Assembly (NCBI RefSeq): GCF_900604315.1
Contig: NZ_LR026978.1
Coordinates: 2,494,325 to 2,558,324 of the forward strand
Origin: [Erwinia] mediterraneensis
Lineage (GTDB): Bacteria; Pseudomonadota; Gammaproteobacteria; Enterobacterales; Enterobacteriaceae
Reading direction: 5' to 3'
Length of the DNA stretch: 64,000 bases
Shown here: piece by piece, positions 29,367 to 40,401 of the stretch
Numbering within the stretch: position 1 is the stretch's first letter
How the letters are laid out: each line of letters opens with the position of its first letter
The notes under the pieces: generated by a model
The model's database searches: none
Told to the model about the DNA's origin: nothing
Seen by the model: only the letters and a program-made list of their open reading frames with translations
Made by a program: the position numbers and the translations under genes

Positions 29367-30638
29367 ATGACAGATAAGCGCAAAGACGGTTCAGGTAAGC
29401 TGCTGTACTGCTCTTTTTGCGGCAAAAGCCAGCATGAAGTGCGGAAGCTGATTGCCGGGCCGTCAGTGTATATCTGCGATGAGTGTGTCGATCTGTGTAA
29501 TGACATCATTCGCGAAGAGATTAAAGAAGTTGCTCCGCACCGTGAACGCAGCGCGTTGCCGACGCCACACGAAATCCGCCATCACCTCGATGATTATGTT
29601 ATCGGCCAGGAAAAGGCGAAAAAAGTGCTGGCAGTGGCGGTGTACAATCACTACAAACGTCTGCGCAACGGTGATACCAGCAACGGTATAGAACTGGGTA
29701 AAAGTAACATTCTGCTGATCGGTCCGACCGGTAGCGGGAAAACGTTGCTGGCTGAAACGCTGGCGCGTCTGCTGGATGTGCCTTTTACTATGGCAGATGC
29801 CACCACGCTGACCGAAGCAGGCTATGTAGGGGAAGATGTTGAAAACATCATCCAGAAACTGCTGCAGAAGTGTGACTACGATGTGCAAAAAGCGCAGCGC
29901 GGTATTGTCTATATCGATGAAATCGACAAGATTTCCCGTAAGTCAGACAACCCGTCTATCACCCGTGACGTTTCAGGTGAAGGTGTGCAGCAGGCACTGC
30001 TGAAACTGATTGAAGGTACGGTAGCCGCCGTTCCGCCGCAGGGTGGACGTAAACATCCGCAACAGGAATTTCTGCAGGTGGATACGTCAAAAATCCTCTT
30101 TATCTGTGGCGGCGCTTTTGCCGGTCTGGATAAAGTGATTTCCCAGCGTGTGGAAACCGGGTCAGGTATCGGCTTCGGCGCCACGGTGAAAGGCAAATCA
30201 CAGAAAGCGACCGAAGGGGAATTGCTGTCGCAGGTTGAGCCGGAAGATCTGATCAAGTTTGGTCTGATCCCGGAATTCATCGGTCGTCTGCCGGTTGTGG
30301 CGACCCTGAATGAGTTGAGCGAAGACGCGTTGATTCAGATCCTGCGTGAACCGAAAAATGCCCTCACCAAGCAGTACCAGGCGCTGTTTAACCTGGAAGG
30401 GGTGGAACTGGAATTCCGTGACGAAGCGCTGACGGCAATCGCGAAAAAAGCGATGTCGCGCAAAACAGGCGCACGTGGGCTGCGTTCAATTGTTGAAGCG
30501 GCTCTGCTGGAAACCATGTACGACTTACCATCTATGGAAGACATTGAAAAAGTGGTCATTGATGAGTCGGTCATTGAGGGGCAATCTGAGCCGATGCTGA
30601 TTTACGGTAAGCATGAAGCCCAGGCCTCTGGTGAATAA
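29367..30638 (+). CDS. clpX: ATP-dependent unfoldase ClpX
   Basis: ClpX (423 residues) is the AAA+ unfoldase that recognises substrates such as ssrA-tagged proteins and feeds them to ClpP. The N-terminal zinc domain has CSFC and CDECVDLC (about residues 15-40). The ATPase has Walker A GPTGSGKT, Walker [11 protein letters not shown], and the pore-loop region. The ClpP-docking IGF loop is in [12 protein letters not shown], and the sensor-2 Arg is in the TGARGLRSI segment. It follows clpP and ends in a clear terminator. Confidence 0.99.
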   Translation: MTDKRKDGSGKLLYCSFCGKSQHEVRKLIAGPSVYICDECVDLCNDIIREEIKEVAPHRERSALPTPHEIRHHLDDYVIGQEKAKKVLAVAVYNHYKRLRNGDTSNGIELGKSNILLIGPTGSGKTLLAETLARLLDVPFTMADATTLTEAGYVGEDVENIIQKLLQKCDYDVQKAQRGIVYIDEIDKISRKSDNPSITRDVSGEGVQQALLKLIEGTVAAVPPQGGRKHPQQEFLQVDTSKILFICGGAFAGLDKVISQRVETGSGIGFGATVKGKSQKATEGELLSQVEPEDLIKFGLIPEFIGRLPVVATLNELSEDALIQILREPKNALTKQYQALFNLEGVELEFRDEALTAIAKKAMSRKTGARGLRSIVEAALLETMYDLPSMEDIEKVVIDESVIEGQSEPMLIYGKHEAQASGE

Positions 30639-30668
30639 ATAAACAAATCTGCCACGTTGTTATCTTAA

Positions 30669-30700
30669 AAAAGGGGAAAAGTCTTTCCCCTTCTGTTTTT
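30669..30700 (+). terminator. Terminator after clpX
   Basis: Stem AAGGGGAAA / TTTCCCCTT with loop AGTC, then CTG and five T residues; 32 bases after the clpX stop. Confidence 0.88.
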
Positions 30701-30714
30701 CTCACGTCTGTGAC

Positions 30715-30743
30715 ATTGAATGTCAGTCGATCATCCCCATATA
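30715..30743 (+). promoter_or_regulatory. Sigma-32 type promoter for lon
   Basis: ATTGAA (30715-30720), a 14-base spacer and CCCCATATA (30735-30743), matching the RpoH -10 consensus exactly. The surrounding sequence down to AACTAAGAGAGAGCTCT is nearly the E. coli lon leader as I remember it. Confidence 0.85.
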
Positions 30744-30828
30744 CTCAAATACCTGTGGGCTTAACTGCACATTCTCTGCCTTATGCGGGGCCCATCACCT
30801 GGCGGACTTTAAACTAAGAGAGAGCTCT

Positions 30829-33183
30829 ATGAATCCTGAGCGTTCTGAACGCATTGAAATCCCTGTGTTGCCGTTGCGCGACGTGGTGGTTTATCCGCAC
30901 ATGGTAATTCCGTTGTTTGTTGGTCGGGAAAAATCGATTCGGTGCCTCGAAGCCGCGATGGATCAAGATAAAAAGATCATGCTGGTAGCACAGAAAGAGG
31001 CTTCAACGGATGAACCTGGCATTAACGATCTTTTCTCTGTAGGCACAGTGGCATCTGTCCTGCAGATGCTGAAATTGCCTGACGGCACGGTAAAAGTGCT
31101 GGTGGAAGGTTTGCAGCGTGCGCATATCACTACGCTGTCTGACAATGGCGATCACTTTGTGGCGCAGGCGGAATATCTGGTTTCGCCGGAAATCGAAGAG
31201 CGCGAACAGGAAGTTCTGGTACGCACGGCGATTAATCAGTTTGAAGGCTACATCAAGCTCAACAAAAAAATTCCGCCGGAAGTCCTGACTTCACTCAACA
31301 ACATCGATGACGCGGCCCGGTTAGCGGATACCGTGGCGGCGCATATGCCGTTAAAACTGGCTGATAAGCAGTCAGTGCTGGAAATGTCCGACATCAATGA
31401 GCGTCTGGAATACCTGATGGCGATGATGGAGTCGGAGATCGACCTGCTGCAGGTGGAAAAACGCATCCGTAACCGCGTCAAAAAACAGATGGAAAAAAGC
31501 CAGCGTGAGTACTATCTGAATGAGCAGATGAAAGCGATTCAGAAAGAGCTGGGCGAAATGGACGATGCGCCCGATGAGCTTGAGGCGCTGAAACGCAAAA
31601 TTGATGCGGCGAAAATGCCACAAGAGGCGCGCGAAAAAGCGGAAGCCGAGCTGCAGAAGCTGAAAATGATGTCGCCGATGTCAGCCGAAGCCACCGTAGT
31701 GCGCGGCTATATCGACTGGATGGTACAGGTGCCGTGGAATGCGCGCAGCAAGGTGAAAAAAGATCTGCGCAAAGCCCAGGAAACGCTGGATACCGACCAT
31801 TACGGTCTGGAGCGCGTGAAAGATCGTATCCTTGAGTATCTTGCCGTGCAGAGCCGCGTCAGCAAAATCAAAGGGCCGATTCTTTGCCTGGTAGGACCGC
31901 CGGGGGTAGGTAAAACCTCGTTGGGGCAATCTATCGCCAAAGCCACCGGACGCAAATATGTGCGTATGGCGCTGGGCGGCGTCCGCGATGAAGCGGAAAT
32001 CCGTGGGCATCGTCGTACCTATATCGGCTCCATGCCGGGCAAACTGATCCAGAAAATGGCAAAAGTGGGGGTCAAAAACCCGCTGTTCCTGCTGGATGAG
32101 ATTGACAAAATGTCGTCCGACATGCGTGGCGATCCGGCCTCGGCGCTGCTGGAAGTGCTGGACCCGGAACAGAACATCGCCTTTAACGATCACTATCTGG
32201 AAGTGGATTACGATCTCTCCGATGTGATGTTTGTAGCCACCTCTAACTCCATGAATATTCCTGCGCCGCTGCTGGACCGTATGGAAGTGATTCGCCTTTC
32301 GGGCTATACCGAAGATGAAAAACTGAACATCGCGAAACAGCATCTGCTGCCGAAGCAGATCGAGCGTAACGCGCTGAAAGCGTCGGAAATCACGGTGGAT
32401 GACAGCGCGATTATCGGCATCATTCGTTACTACACCCGTGAAGCGGGCGTGCGTAGCCTGGAGCGTGAACTGTCCAAACTCTGCCGTAAGGCAGTAAAAG
32501 CGCTGCTGATGGACAATACGCAAAAGCATATTGTTATCAACGGCGACAACCTGAAAGATTTCCTGGGTGTGCAGCGTTTTGACTATGGTCGTGCTGACAG
32601 CGAAAACCGCGTAGGTCAGGTGACAGGTCTTGCCTGGACCGAAGTGGGCGGCGATCTGCTGACCATCGAAACCGCCTGTGTGCCGGGTAAAGGCAAGCTG
32701 ACCTATACCGGCTCGCTGGGTGAAGTGATGCAGGAATCTATTCAGGCAGCCCTGACAGTGGTTCGTGCCCGTGCTGAGAAACTGGGCATCAACGGCGATT
32801 TCTATGAAAAACGCGATATTCACGTGCATGTGCCAGAAGGTGCGACGCCGAAAGATGGCCCGAGCGCCGGTATTGCCATGTGTACTGCGCTGGTCTCCTG
32901 CCTGACAGGGAACCCGGTACGCTCTGATGTCGCCATGACCGGTGAGATTACTCTGCGTGGTCAGGTTCTGCCGATTGGCGGTCTGAAAGAGAAGCTGCTG
33001 GCAGCACACCGTGGCGGTATTAAAACGGTGCTGATTCCGGATGATAACAAGCGCGATCTGGAAGAGATTCCGGCCAATGTCATTGCCGATCTCGATATCC
33101 ATCCGGTGAAGCGTATTGAAGAAGTCCTGAACCTCGCCCTGGAAAACGCGCCATACGGCATGCAGGTTGCGACAGCAAAATAG
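30829..33183 (+). CDS. lon: ATP-dependent protease La (Lon)
   Basis: Lon (784 residues, as in E. coli) degrades misfolded and regulatory proteins such as SulA and RcsA. The N-terminal substrate-binding domain ([15 protein letters not shown]...) leads to a coiled-coil region (about 200-300). The AAA+ module follows, with Walker [10 protein letters not shown] and LLDEIDKM. The C-terminal protease has the catalytic Ser in DGPSAGIAM and Lys in [10 protein letters not shown]. Transcription from a sigma-32 promoter is predicted. It is followed by its own terminator and hupB. Confidence 0.99.
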   Translation: MNPERSERIEIPVLPLRDVVVYPHMVIPLFVGREKSIRCLEAAMDQDKKIMLVAQKEASTDEPGINDLFSVGTVASVLQMLKLPDGTVKVLVEGLQRAHITTLSDNGDHFVAQAEYLVSPEIEEREQEVLVRTAINQFEGYIKLNKKIPPEVLTSLNNIDDAARLADTVAAHMPLKLADKQSVLEMSDINERLEYLMAMMESEIDLLQVEKRIRNRVKKQMEKSQREYYLNEQMKAIQKELGEMDDAPDELEALKRKIDAAKMPQEAREKAEAELQKLKMMSPMSAEATVVRGYIDWMVQVPWNARSKVKKDLRKAQETLDTDHYGLERVKDRILEYLAVQSRVSKIKGPILCLVGPPGVGKTSLGQSIAKATGRKYVRMALGGVRDEAEIRGHRRTYIGSMPGKLIQKMAKVGVKNPLFLLDEIDKMSSDMRGDPASALLEVLDPEQNIAFNDHYLEVDYDLSDVMFVATSNSMNIPAPLLDRMEVIRLSGYTEDEKLNIAKQHLLPKQIERNALKASEITVDDSAIIGIIRYYTREAGVRSLERELSKLCRKAVKALLMDNTQKHIVINGDNLKDFLGVQRFDYGRADSENRVGQVTGLAWTEVGGDLLTIETACVPGKGKLTYTGSLGEVMQESIQAALTVVRARAEKLGINGDFYEKRDIHVHVPEGATPKDGPSAGIAMCTALVSCLTGNPVRSDVAMTGEITLRGQVLPIGGLKEKLLAAHRGGIKTVLIPDDNKRDLEEIPANVIADLDIHPVKRIEEVLNLALENAPYGMQVATAK

Positions 33184-33212
33184 TGACTTAAGACAAAAAG
33201 CCTTAAAAAGCG

Positions 33213-33250
33213 AAGCTGGCAAGCGAATTGGTGCTTGCCAGCTTTTTTTT
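33213..33250 (+). terminator. Terminator after lon
   Basis: A 12-bp perfect stem AAGCTGGCAAGC / GCTTGCCAGCTT with an 8-base loop, followed by six more T residues; about 30 bases after the lon stop. Confidence 0.92.
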
Positions 33251-33396
33251 GTGCCGCTAATTTAGGGGGCTGCGGAAATAACGATTAAGATGAATACCGT
33301 TGTTTCGGCTCAACAGGCTTGATATAACTTGCTGCGCGTTCGTATCAGGCGGGAAGCGGGATACGAAGTGAAATAATAAAAGAGGGGATGAAAAGA

Positions 33397-33669
33397 GTGA
33401 ATAAATCACAGTTGATCGACAAAATTGCTGCGGAAGCTGACATTTCTAAAGCAGCAGCGGGACGTGTGTTAGATGCATTCATGGATTCAGTTTCCGATGC
33501 GCTGAAAGGCGGAGAGGAAGTGGCTCTGGTGGGTTTCGGTACTTTCTCCGTGCGCGAACGCGCCGCTCGTACTGGCCGTAACCCACAGACAGGCAAAGAA
33601 ATCACCATTCCTGCTGGCAAAGTGCCAGGCTTTCGTGCTGGCAAGGCGCTGAAAGACGCTGTTAATTAA
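33397..33669 (+). CDS. hupB: DNA-binding protein HU-beta
   Basis: HU-beta, 90 residues, a nucleoid protein that binds and bends DNA as an alpha-beta heterodimer. The start is GTG at 33397 ([15 protein letters not shown]), as in E. coli, behind GAGGGGATGAAAAGA. The DNA-contacting arm carries [11 protein letters not shown] with the intercalating Pro. The protein ends [12 protein letters not shown]. An earlier ATG three codons upstream falls within the ribosome-site region and is less likely. A terminator separates it from ppiD. Confidence 0.98.
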   Translation: MNKSQLIDKIAAEADISKAAAGRVLDAFMDSVSDALKGGEEVALVGFGTFSVRERAARTGRNPQTGKEITIPAGKVPGFRAGKALKDAVN

Positions 33670-33740
33670 TGACAGCGGATAACCATTGAAGCATTTTCTT
33701 CAGTGGATTGCGGACGGGTCACACGTTCTCATGTAACATA

Positions 33741-33772
33741 CGGGCACATCACTGAAGATGTGCCTTTTTTTA
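33741..33772 (+). terminator. Terminator after hupB
   Basis: Stem GGCACATC / GATGTGCC, loop ACTGAA, followed by seven T residues; about 75 bases after the hupB stop. Confidence 0.9.
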
Positions 33773-33917
33773 TCCTGTGCGTGACGGTTAGCCTCTGGCT
33801 ATGGTCTCTGCAAAGTTGCTGGCTGCCAGCCTGAACCGCAGCTGTGTGGTGCGCCTGCCTGAGCAGGACGCCGCGCCTGAGCTTTATATTCACACTACAG
33901 CGGAGTGTTGTCATACC

Positions 33918-35786
33918 ATGATGGACAATTTACGCGCGGCGTCGAATCATGTCGTGCTCAAGATTCTTTTGGGACTGATCATCCTCTCTTTTGTGCTGAC
34001 CGGTGTCGGCAACTATTTGATTGGCGGTGGCGGCGATTACGCAGCAAAGGTTAACGGTAACGAGATCAGCCGTGCGCAGCTGGATCGCGCTTTTAACAGT
34101 GAACGTAGCCGTCAGCAGCAAATGTTAGGCGAGCAGTTCTCACAGCTCGCCAGCAATGAAGGCTATATGCAGCAGATGCGTCAGCAGGCGCTGTCGCAGC
34201 TGATCGATGAAACCTTACTCGATCAATATGTGAAAGATCTCCATATCTCTATCGGCGACGATCAGATCAAGCAGGCGATTTTCAATCAGCAGGCTTTCCA
34301 GACTAACGGTAAATTCGATAATGCGAAATACCTTGGCCTGATCAATAGCATGGGCTTCAGTGCCGACCAGTATGCAGAAGCGCTGCGCAAACAGCTGGCA
34401 ACCCAGCAGCTGATTAACGCCGTCGCCAATACCGATTTTATGCTGAAAGGCGAAACCGATAAGCTGGTTAGCCTGGTCGCGCAACAGCGCCAGATTCGTC
34501 AGGCGACGCTGGATGTCAATGCCCTGGCGGCGAAACAGAGCGTCACGGATGATGAGATCAGCCAGTATTATCAGCAGCATAAAAGCAGCTTCCTGGCGCC
34601 TGAACAGTTCCGTGTCAGCTATATCAAACTTGATGCGGCCAGCATGCAGGCAGAGGCCAGCGACGCGGAAATTCAGAGCTGGTACGAACAACATAAAGCG
34701 GATTACACCCAGCCGCAGCGCAGCCGTTACAGCGTTATTCAGACCAAAACGGAGGCGGATGCAGAAGCGGTGCTGGCTCAGCTGAAAGCGGGCGGTGATT
34801 TTGCTGCGCTGGCTAAAGAGAAATCTATTGATCCTATCTCGGCGCGTCAGGGCGGCGACATGGGCTGGCTGGAGCCCGCCACCACGCCGGATGAGCTGAA
34901 AAATGCCGGCCTGAGCGAAAAAGGTCAGCTGTCAGGCGTGATTAAATCGTCAGTGGGATTCCTGATCGTTCGTCTGGATGATGTTCAGGCAGAGCAGGTT
35001 AAAGCGCTGGCTGACGTCCGGGATGCCGTTGCCGATAAGGTGAAGCAGGAAAAAGCCCTGGATACCTTCTATAAGCTGCAGCAGAAGGTTAGCGAAGCGG
35101 CCAGTAATGATAACGAATCGCTGGCAGGCGCAGAGCAGGCAGCAGGTGTCAAAGCCATGGAAACCGGCTGGTTCAGTCGTGATGACGTACCGCAGGAGCT
35201 GAACTTTGATCCTGTGAAACAGGCTGTCTTTAATGGTGGTCTGGTGGGAGAAAATGGCGCACCAGGTAATAACTCAGACATCATCACCGTTGATGGCGAT
35301 CGCGCTTTTGTGCTGCGTATCAGCGAGCACAAGCCGGAAGCGGTCAAGGCGCTGGCTGATGTTAAAGCGCAGATTGCCGATACTCTGAAGCACGACAAAG
35401 CGGAAAAACAAGCGAAAGCGCAGGCCGATAAGATCCTCGCTGACCTGAAAGCTGGCAAACAGGATGCGCTGACCGCGGCAGGCCTCAGTTTTGGCGAGAG
35501 CAAAACGGTCGATCGCAATACGCAGGATCCCGTTGCGCAGGCGGCTTACAACTTGCCGCAGCCGGAGAAGGCGGGCCCCTCCTTTGGCGTGAGCGAAGAT
35601 ATGCAGGGGAACGTGGTACTGATTGCGCTGGATAAAGTCAGTGCGGGATCGCTGCCACAGGGCCAGATTGATCAGATGGTCAAAGGCGTAACGCAAAATA
35701 ATGCGCAGATTGCGTTTGAAGCACTGCTGCAGAGCTTGCGTAAAGAGGCGAAAATCAAATACGGTGCCGCAGCGCAAATGCAGTAA
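33918..35786 (+). CDS. ppiD: Periplasmic folding chaperone PpiD
   Basis: PpiD (622 residues from ATG 33918, MMDNLRAASNHVV) is anchored in the inner membrane by one N-terminal helix (about 16-34) next to the Sec channel, with a large periplasmic chaperone body of SurA type. The parvulin-like domain lies around 266-355 (YSVIQTKTEADAEAVL... GGDMGWLE). In E. coli this domain has little or no isomerase activity. The frame is open 39 codons upstream, but those lack similarity. The final residues EALLQSLRKEAKIK match the family. Confidence 0.97.
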   Translation: MMDNLRAASNHVVLKILLGLIILSFVLTGVGNYLIGGGGDYAAKVNGNEISRAQLDRAFNSERSRQQQMLGEQFSQLASNEGYMQQMRQQALSQLIDETLLDQYVKDLHISIGDDQIKQAIFNQQAFQTNGKFDNAKYLGLINSMGFSADQYAEALRKQLATQQLINAVANTDFMLKGETDKLVSLVAQQRQIRQATLDVNALAAKQSVTDDEISQYYQQHKSSFLAPEQFRVSYIKLDAASMQAEASDAEIQSWYEQHKADYTQPQRSRYSVIQTKTEADAEAVLAQLKAGGDFAALAKEKSIDPISARQGGDMGWLEPATTPDELKNAGLSEKGQLSGVIKSSVGFLIVRLDDVQAEQVKALADVRDAVADKVKQEKALDTFYKLQQKVSEAASNDNESLAGAEQAAGVKAMETGWFSRDDVPQELNFDPVKQAVFNGGLVGENGAPGNNSDIITVDGDRAFVLRISEHKPEAVKALADVKAQIADTLKHDKAEKQAKAQADKILADLKAGKQDALTAAGLSFGESKTVDRNTQDPVAQAAYNLPQPEKAGPSFGVSEDMQGNVVLIALDKVSAGSLPQGQIDQMVKGVTQNNAQIAFEALLQSLRKEAKIKYGAAAQMQ

Positions 35787-35819
35787 GCCTCGCAAAAAAA
35801 ACGTAACCGCTGTGATAAA

Positions 35820-35845
35820 CAAAGGCCGCTTATGCGGCCTTTTCC
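35820..35845 (+). terminator. Terminator after ppiD
   Basis: Stem AAAGGCCGC / GCGGCCTTT with loop TTAT and trailing T residues; about 35 bases after the ppiD stop. Confidence 0.88.
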
Positions 35846-35886
35846 ATTTTCTGTTTTTGCCTTTTGTTGCCTGTCTGGGGCTGTGA

Positions 35887-36252
<366 letters not shown>

Positions 36253-36352
36253 TGGTGTTCGCAGCTATAGCGAAGCGTCAGATATGTTCGCCAGATTCTG
36301 CCAGGCTGAGAAGGTCATACCAGTTGAGCAACCCCTGAGGAGAACCTGGCTT

Positions 36353-36751
36353 ATGCGTACCTCGATTAAAGTACGTGGTTATCATCTTGATGTTTATCAG
36401 CATGTGAATAATGCGCGTTATCTGGAATTTCTTGAAGAGGCACGCTGGCAGTGGCTTGAACAGGCGGACGCGTTTGACTGGATGGCGGCGCGAAAGCTGG
36501 CTTTTGTCGTGGTAAACATCAATATCAACTATCGTCGCCCGGCAGTGCTGGGCGACCTGTTGCAGATAGACAGCGAAGTGATCCAGCTGAACAGCAAAAG
36601 TGGCGTGCTGGCGCAGCGTGTGGTGCTGGAAAAGGATCAAACCCCCGTGGCCGATGCGTCCTTAACCTTTGTCTGCATTGATTTAACCAGCCAGAAAGCT
36701 GTGCCGCTTGAGGGCGAGCTGAAACAGCATTTGCAAAGGTTACTTCTCTGA
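36353..36751 (+). CDS. fadM: Long-chain acyl-CoA thioesterase FadM (YbaW)
   Basis: FadM, 132 residues from ATG 36353 behind GAGGAG, a hot-dog fold thioesterase that hydrolyses long-chain acyl-CoA. The conserved YHLDVYQHVNNARYLEFLEEARW block holds the catalytic Asp (Asp in LDVYQHVN). The frame is open 23 codons further upstream without similarity. In E. coli it is repressed by FadR; I did not see a clear FadR box here. It follows ybaV by 100 bases on the same strand. Confidence 0.95.
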   Translation: MRTSIKVRGYHLDVYQHVNNARYLEFLEEARWQWLEQADAFDWMAARKLAFVVVNININYRRPAVLGDLLQIDSEVIQLNSKSGVLAQRVVLEKDQTPVADASLTFVCIDLTSQKAVPLEGELKQHLQRLLL

Positions 36752-36797
36752 CCGGCCCACGCGCCACGGAGCCGGGCTTTGCTGTACCGTCGCGCTC

Positions 36798-37493
36798 TCA
36801 GACCAGCCCGGTTTTCGCTTTCATGGCAGCCATTACCACCTGCGCGTTCTGCTGGTAACTCTGCAGACCCTGCGCACGCAGATGACAGGCAGCACACTCA
36901 CCACAGCCGTCGCCTTTTATGCCGTTATAGCAGGTTAAGGTTTCCTGTCGTACCAGCGGCAGCTGCTGCCAGTAATCGGCCAGCGCCCAGGTTTCCGCTT
37001 TATTCAGCCACATCAGCGGCGTTTCGAAACGAACGTCGCGCGCCATTCCCAACGTAACGGCGTTATTCAGGGCTTTGACGAACTCATCACGGCAGTCAGG
37101 GTAGCCGGAAAAATCCGTTTCACAGACGCCGGTGATCACCGCCTCCGCCTCAACCTGATAAGCATAAATTGCAGCCAGAGTAAGAAAAAGAATATTCCTG
37201 CCCGGTACAAAGGTGCTGGGTAAACCGCTGGCGTCAGGATCGTAAGCCGGTACCGGAATACTGTCGCGCGTCAGGCTGCTGATAGCCAGTTCATTCAGCA
37301 GATTAACATCCAGCACCTTATGCGCCCGCGCGCCCAGCTGCTGCGCCAGTGCGCGTGCCACCTCTATCTCTTCGCGATGACGCTGTCCGTAATCGAATGT
37401 GACGCAATGCACTTCATCATACTGCTGAAGTGCCTGAATCAGGCAGGTCGTGGAATCTTGTCCACCGCTAAAAACCACAACGGCTCGTTTCAT
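36798..37493 (-). CDS. queC: 7-cyano-7-deazaguanine synthase QueC
   Basis: QueC (231 residues) converts 7-carboxy-7-deazaguanine to preQ0 with ammonia and ATP on the way to the tRNA base queuosine. The PP-loop is [14 protein letters not shown] at residues 9-22. The C-terminal zinc site has CxxxxxxxCGxCxxC ([16 protein letters not shown]). The start is ATG 37493 ([12 protein letters not shown]); nine earlier codons in frame are not conserved. It is downstream of ybaE with a 27-base gap on the same strand. Confidence 0.97.
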   Translation of the reverse strand: MKRAVVVFSGGQDSTTCLIQALQQYDEVHCVTFDYGQRHREEIEVARALAQQLGARAHKVLDVNLLNELAISSLTRDSIPVPAYDPDASGLPSTFVPGRNILFLTLAAIYAYQVEAEAVITGVCETDFSGYPDCRDEFVKALNNAVTLGMARDVRFETPLMWLNKAETWALADYWQQLPLVRQETLTCYNGIKGDGCGECAACHLRAQGLQSYQQNAQVVMAAMKAKTGLV

Positions 37494-37520
37494 TGTTATG
37501 TCCTGAGAAAAAATTTGCAC

Positions 37521-39242
37521 TTATGGTAATGTCTCGCGCTGTTCCTGAACAGGGTCGGCTGGCCAGCCCGGGGGCGGGATCCAGGCACGGTTAAAATCGA
37601 ACCACCCCAGCGAATTCAGCGCGATGCCTTCGATACCCGGCGGTGCCGAAATCTGGTAGTGATAATTAAACAGCGGCAGCAGCATGCCTTCCTGCATCAG
37701 CTGCTGAAATAAGGTTTGCACTGCGGCAGCCCGATCTGCTTCCTGCGGCAGCCGCTGAATAGTTTCGAGCTGTCCGGCTATTTTGCTGTTTTGCTGTAGC
37801 GGTTGCCAGAGCGGATCCATTTGCAGCCAGCTGGCCAGGGTAAAGACCGGCGCGTCACCAATCAGTCGATCGCCCATCACCAGATCCGCATCGTCTGGCA
37901 GCTCGCCGTCACGCCAGCTTTTAACCGGGTGGAATACGACATGCAAGTTGCAGCCCTGTTGCTGCAACAGCTGTTGTAACGCGTGCGCCATCTCATGCAA
38001 CTCCACCGGCAGATGGTAATGCAGTGTCAGGGTAGCGGGCAGCGCGACAGGCTCGTCAGCGATCTGTGGCACCGGCCAGCCAGGCAGCAGTTCCTGACTT
38101 GGCGTAATCAGCCCTTCGTCCAGCGGCAGCTGGCCCACGACGCCGCTGCGCTGGATCAGGGCAAACAGTTTACGTGCCTGCGCAGCGCTAAAACCGGGGT
38201 GGGGATGGCACACCAGGTAGCAGAAGCCCAGGCTGATACTGTGACCCACCGGGCGCAGTAACGTCAGCTCATCCGGTTGCGCAATAGATATTTGCACCGG
38301 GTGGCGACAGCTGGTGCCCAGCGCGCTGTCGAACAGCTGTGGCGTGATCCAGTACTCTACTGCCTGCATCAACGGAAGCTGAAAATGCCAGCGCGCATGG
38401 CTTTCAATCCGTACCAGATCGGCGCTGAAATGGGCAAGTTTCCAGGCGCCGCTACCCAGACGCGCATCAAGCGGATGAGGTAACAGGCAGAGCAGGTGAG
38501 CCAGACGGTGTGCCAGCCAGAAATCGGGCTGGCGTAACCGGATACGCAGCGTCAGCGGATGTGGAGCATCCACTGTCTCAACGTCAGCCAACAGATAATG
38601 TGCCACGGGGTGACGCAGAATAGCCGCAAACTGTGCGGCCAGTTGATCAGCAACGAGAGGTTCACCGTTATGCCAGCACAGCTGAGGGCGCAGCCAGAAA
38701 TACCAGAGCGTTCCCTGCGCATCGCACTGCCAGTGGTGGGCCAGATCGCCCTCCAGCTGGTCGTGATGAAAACGCGTCAGACCGGAAAATAGCTGATGCG
38801 CCAGATATTGTTCGGCGCGCCCGGTGATTTGCAACGGGGCGATGGTCTCCAGCGGGCGGTAATAGGGAATGCGCAACACGGGCGCATCCTTATGCCACTG
38901 TCCGCCCATCAGCGGCTGCACCAGGTTAAACAGGCCATCCGGTGCCAGCTGCAGCAGCTGCATCGCCTGCGCAGAGAGGCCCGCATCCAGCTGCTGACGT
39001 AACAGTTGCTGACGCAGCTGATCGGGGGAGTGCAAAAACAGCAGCGTGCCGCGCTTGCCCCGTCCCGCCTCCCCGCGCCACTGGAGCCAGCCCGCCTGCT
39101 GCCACTGCGTCAGCAAAGTGCGCAGGTGTCGTTCACTACAAAAGCAACAGGCCGCCATCGCAGCCACACTGGTGTGCTGGGGCGCTCCGCGGCTTTGCTG
39201 CCACAGGCGCTGAAACTGATTCAGTCGGTTAAGCTGGCGCAT
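37521..39242 (-). CDS. ybaE: YbaE, SgrR-family regulator with solute-binding domain
   Basis: A 573-residue protein of the SgrR type. An N-terminal winged-helix DNA-binding domain (about 1-115, with TSVAAMAACCFCSERHLRTLLTQWQQAGWLQW) is joined to a domain like the periplasmic oligopeptide-binding proteins (about 150-560). It has no signal peptide, so it should act in the cytoplasm as a ligand-sensing regulator. Its target and ligand are unknown. The E. coli homologue is also next to queC and divergent from cof. Confidence 0.92.
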   Translation of the reverse strand: MRQLNRLNQFQRLWQQSRGAPQHTSVAAMAACCFCSERHLRTLLTQWQQAGWLQWRGEAGRGKRGTLLFLHSPDQLRQQLLRQQLDAGLSAQAMQLLQLAPDGLFNLVQPLMGGQWHKDAPVLRIPYYRPLETIAPLQITGRAEQYLAHQLFSGLTRFHHDQLEGDLAHHWQCDAQGTLWYFWLRPQLCWHNGEPLVADQLAAQFAAILRHPVAHYLLADVETVDAPHPLTLRIRLRQPDFWLAHRLAHLLCLLPHPLDARLGSGAWKLAHFSADLVRIESHARWHFQLPLMQAVEYWITPQLFDSALGTSCRHPVQISIAQPDELTLLRPVGHSISLGFCYLVCHPHPGFSAAQARKLFALIQRSGVVGQLPLDEGLITPSQELLPGWPVPQIADEPVALPATLTLHYHLPVELHEMAHALQQLLQQQGCNLHVVFHPVKSWRDGELPDDADLVMGDRLIGDAPVFTLASWLQMDPLWQPLQQNSKIAGQLETIQRLPQEADRAAAVQTLFQQLMQEGMLLPLFNYHYQISAPPGIEGIALNSLGWFDFNRAWIPPPGWPADPVQEQRETLP

Positions 39243-39337
39243 AGAAAATCCGGAACAATTTTTAAAAAGTATTCACTATTACTTCCGTAATTACCAGGCG
39301 ATAGTAAAACCCGCTATTCGGACAAGAGGGGGGTGTT

Positions 39338-40159
39338 ATGGCGCAATTAGCCGCATTTGATATGGACGGCACATTACTGCTGCCGAACCATCAGCCAGGC
39401 AAAGAGACGCTGGCGACCTTGATTGCTTTGCATGAGCGGCAGGTGCGACTGGTATTCGCCACCGGCAGACACCTGCTGGAGATGGAGATTCTGCGTAAGC
39501 AGATGAGCCTGTACGCCTGGCTGATTACCGGTAACGGCACGCGCATCCACGATCCTGACGGTAATCTGTTGTTTGCCAGCGATCTGACGCCTGCGGTTGC
39601 AGAAGAGGTCCTGCATACCCGCTGGCGTACCCGCGCCAGCATCCACCTGTTTAATGATGCGGGCTGGTTTACCGATCAGCCACTGCCGGAGGTGCTGCAG
39701 GCGCACCAACTCAGCGGCTTCAGCTATCAGCTGTGCGATCTACGCCGGATGCCCGCGCATCAGGTCACGAAAATCTGCTTTATCGACGAACATAATGCGC
39801 TGTGCGATTTAAAGATGCAATTGCATGCGGCGCTGGGGCAACAGGCGCATATCTGCTTCTCCGCCCGTGACTGTCTGGAAGTGTTGCCGGTGAACTGCAA
39901 CAAAGGCGCGGCGCTGGCTTATCTGTGCCAGCACCTTGGTCTGAGTCTGGCAGAGTGCATGGCCTTTGGCGACGCGATGAACGATCGCGAAATGCTGGAG
40001 CAGGTAGGCAAAGGCTTCATTATGGGTAATGCCATGAGTCAGTTAAAAACAGCGCTGCCCCATTTGCCGGTTATTGGTCATTGCGAGACACAGGCAGTGT
40101 CTCACTATTTAAATCACTGGATGACCACGCCACATCTCGCGTATTCCCCCGAATGCTGA
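39338..40159 (+). CDS. cof: HMP-PP phosphatase Cof (HAD family)
   Basis: Cof (273 residues) is a haloacid dehalogenase superfamily phosphatase that in E. coli hydrolyses the thiamine precursor HMP diphosphate and related substrates. Motif I is DMDGTLLL with nucleophile Asp 8 and Asp 10. Motif III/IV is [11 protein letters not shown], and the C2 cap lies between about 85 and 190. AGAGGGGGG precedes the ATG. In E. coli ybaO (decR) follows; here that gene is missing and mdlA comes next. Confidence 0.95.
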   Translation: MAQLAAFDMDGTLLLPNHQPGKETLATLIALHERQVRLVFATGRHLLEMEILRKQMSLYAWLITGNGTRIHDPDGNLLFASDLTPAVAEEVLHTRWRTRASIHLFNDAGWFTDQPLPEVLQAHQLSGFSYQLCDLRRMPAHQVTKICFIDEHNALCDLKMQLHAALGQQAHICFSARDCLEVLPVNCNKGAALAYLCQHLGLSLAECMAFGDAMNDREMLEQVGKGFIMGNAMSQLKTALPHLPVIGHCETQAVSHYLNHWMTTPHLAYSPEC

Positions 40160-40172
40160 GACTTTAGCGTGA

Positions 40173-40197
40173 GCCGGACAGGAAGTCCGGTTTTTTT
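40173..40197 (+). terminator. Terminator after cof
   Basis: Stem CCGGAC / GTCCGG with loop AGGAA, followed by seven T residues; 14 bases after the cof stop. The 200 bases from here to mdlA show no gene; TTATACTGG near 40293 may be part of the mdlA promoter. Confidence 0.87.
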
Positions 40198-40401
40198 CGC
40201 ATGGCTGACGGCGCTTTCTTCTCCCTTTTTCCCGCACTCAGGTCGCGTCCCGTCAGGGCACGCTCAGGAAAACAGACCGACCTTATTCCGTTATACTGGC
40301 GCTCAGAGAGAAAGTATCGCTTCCCGCGCAAGGCGCAGGAGACGATCAATCAGGCCGGTTTATCCTCCTGACCTTGCAAGTTAAAAAACCGAGAGCGTGT
40401 T

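Noticed and set aside
31681..33222. 513-codon minus-strand frame opposite lon
   Set aside because: Shadow of the strongly conserved lon coding frame; composition rich in His, Arg and Gln typical of antisense frames.
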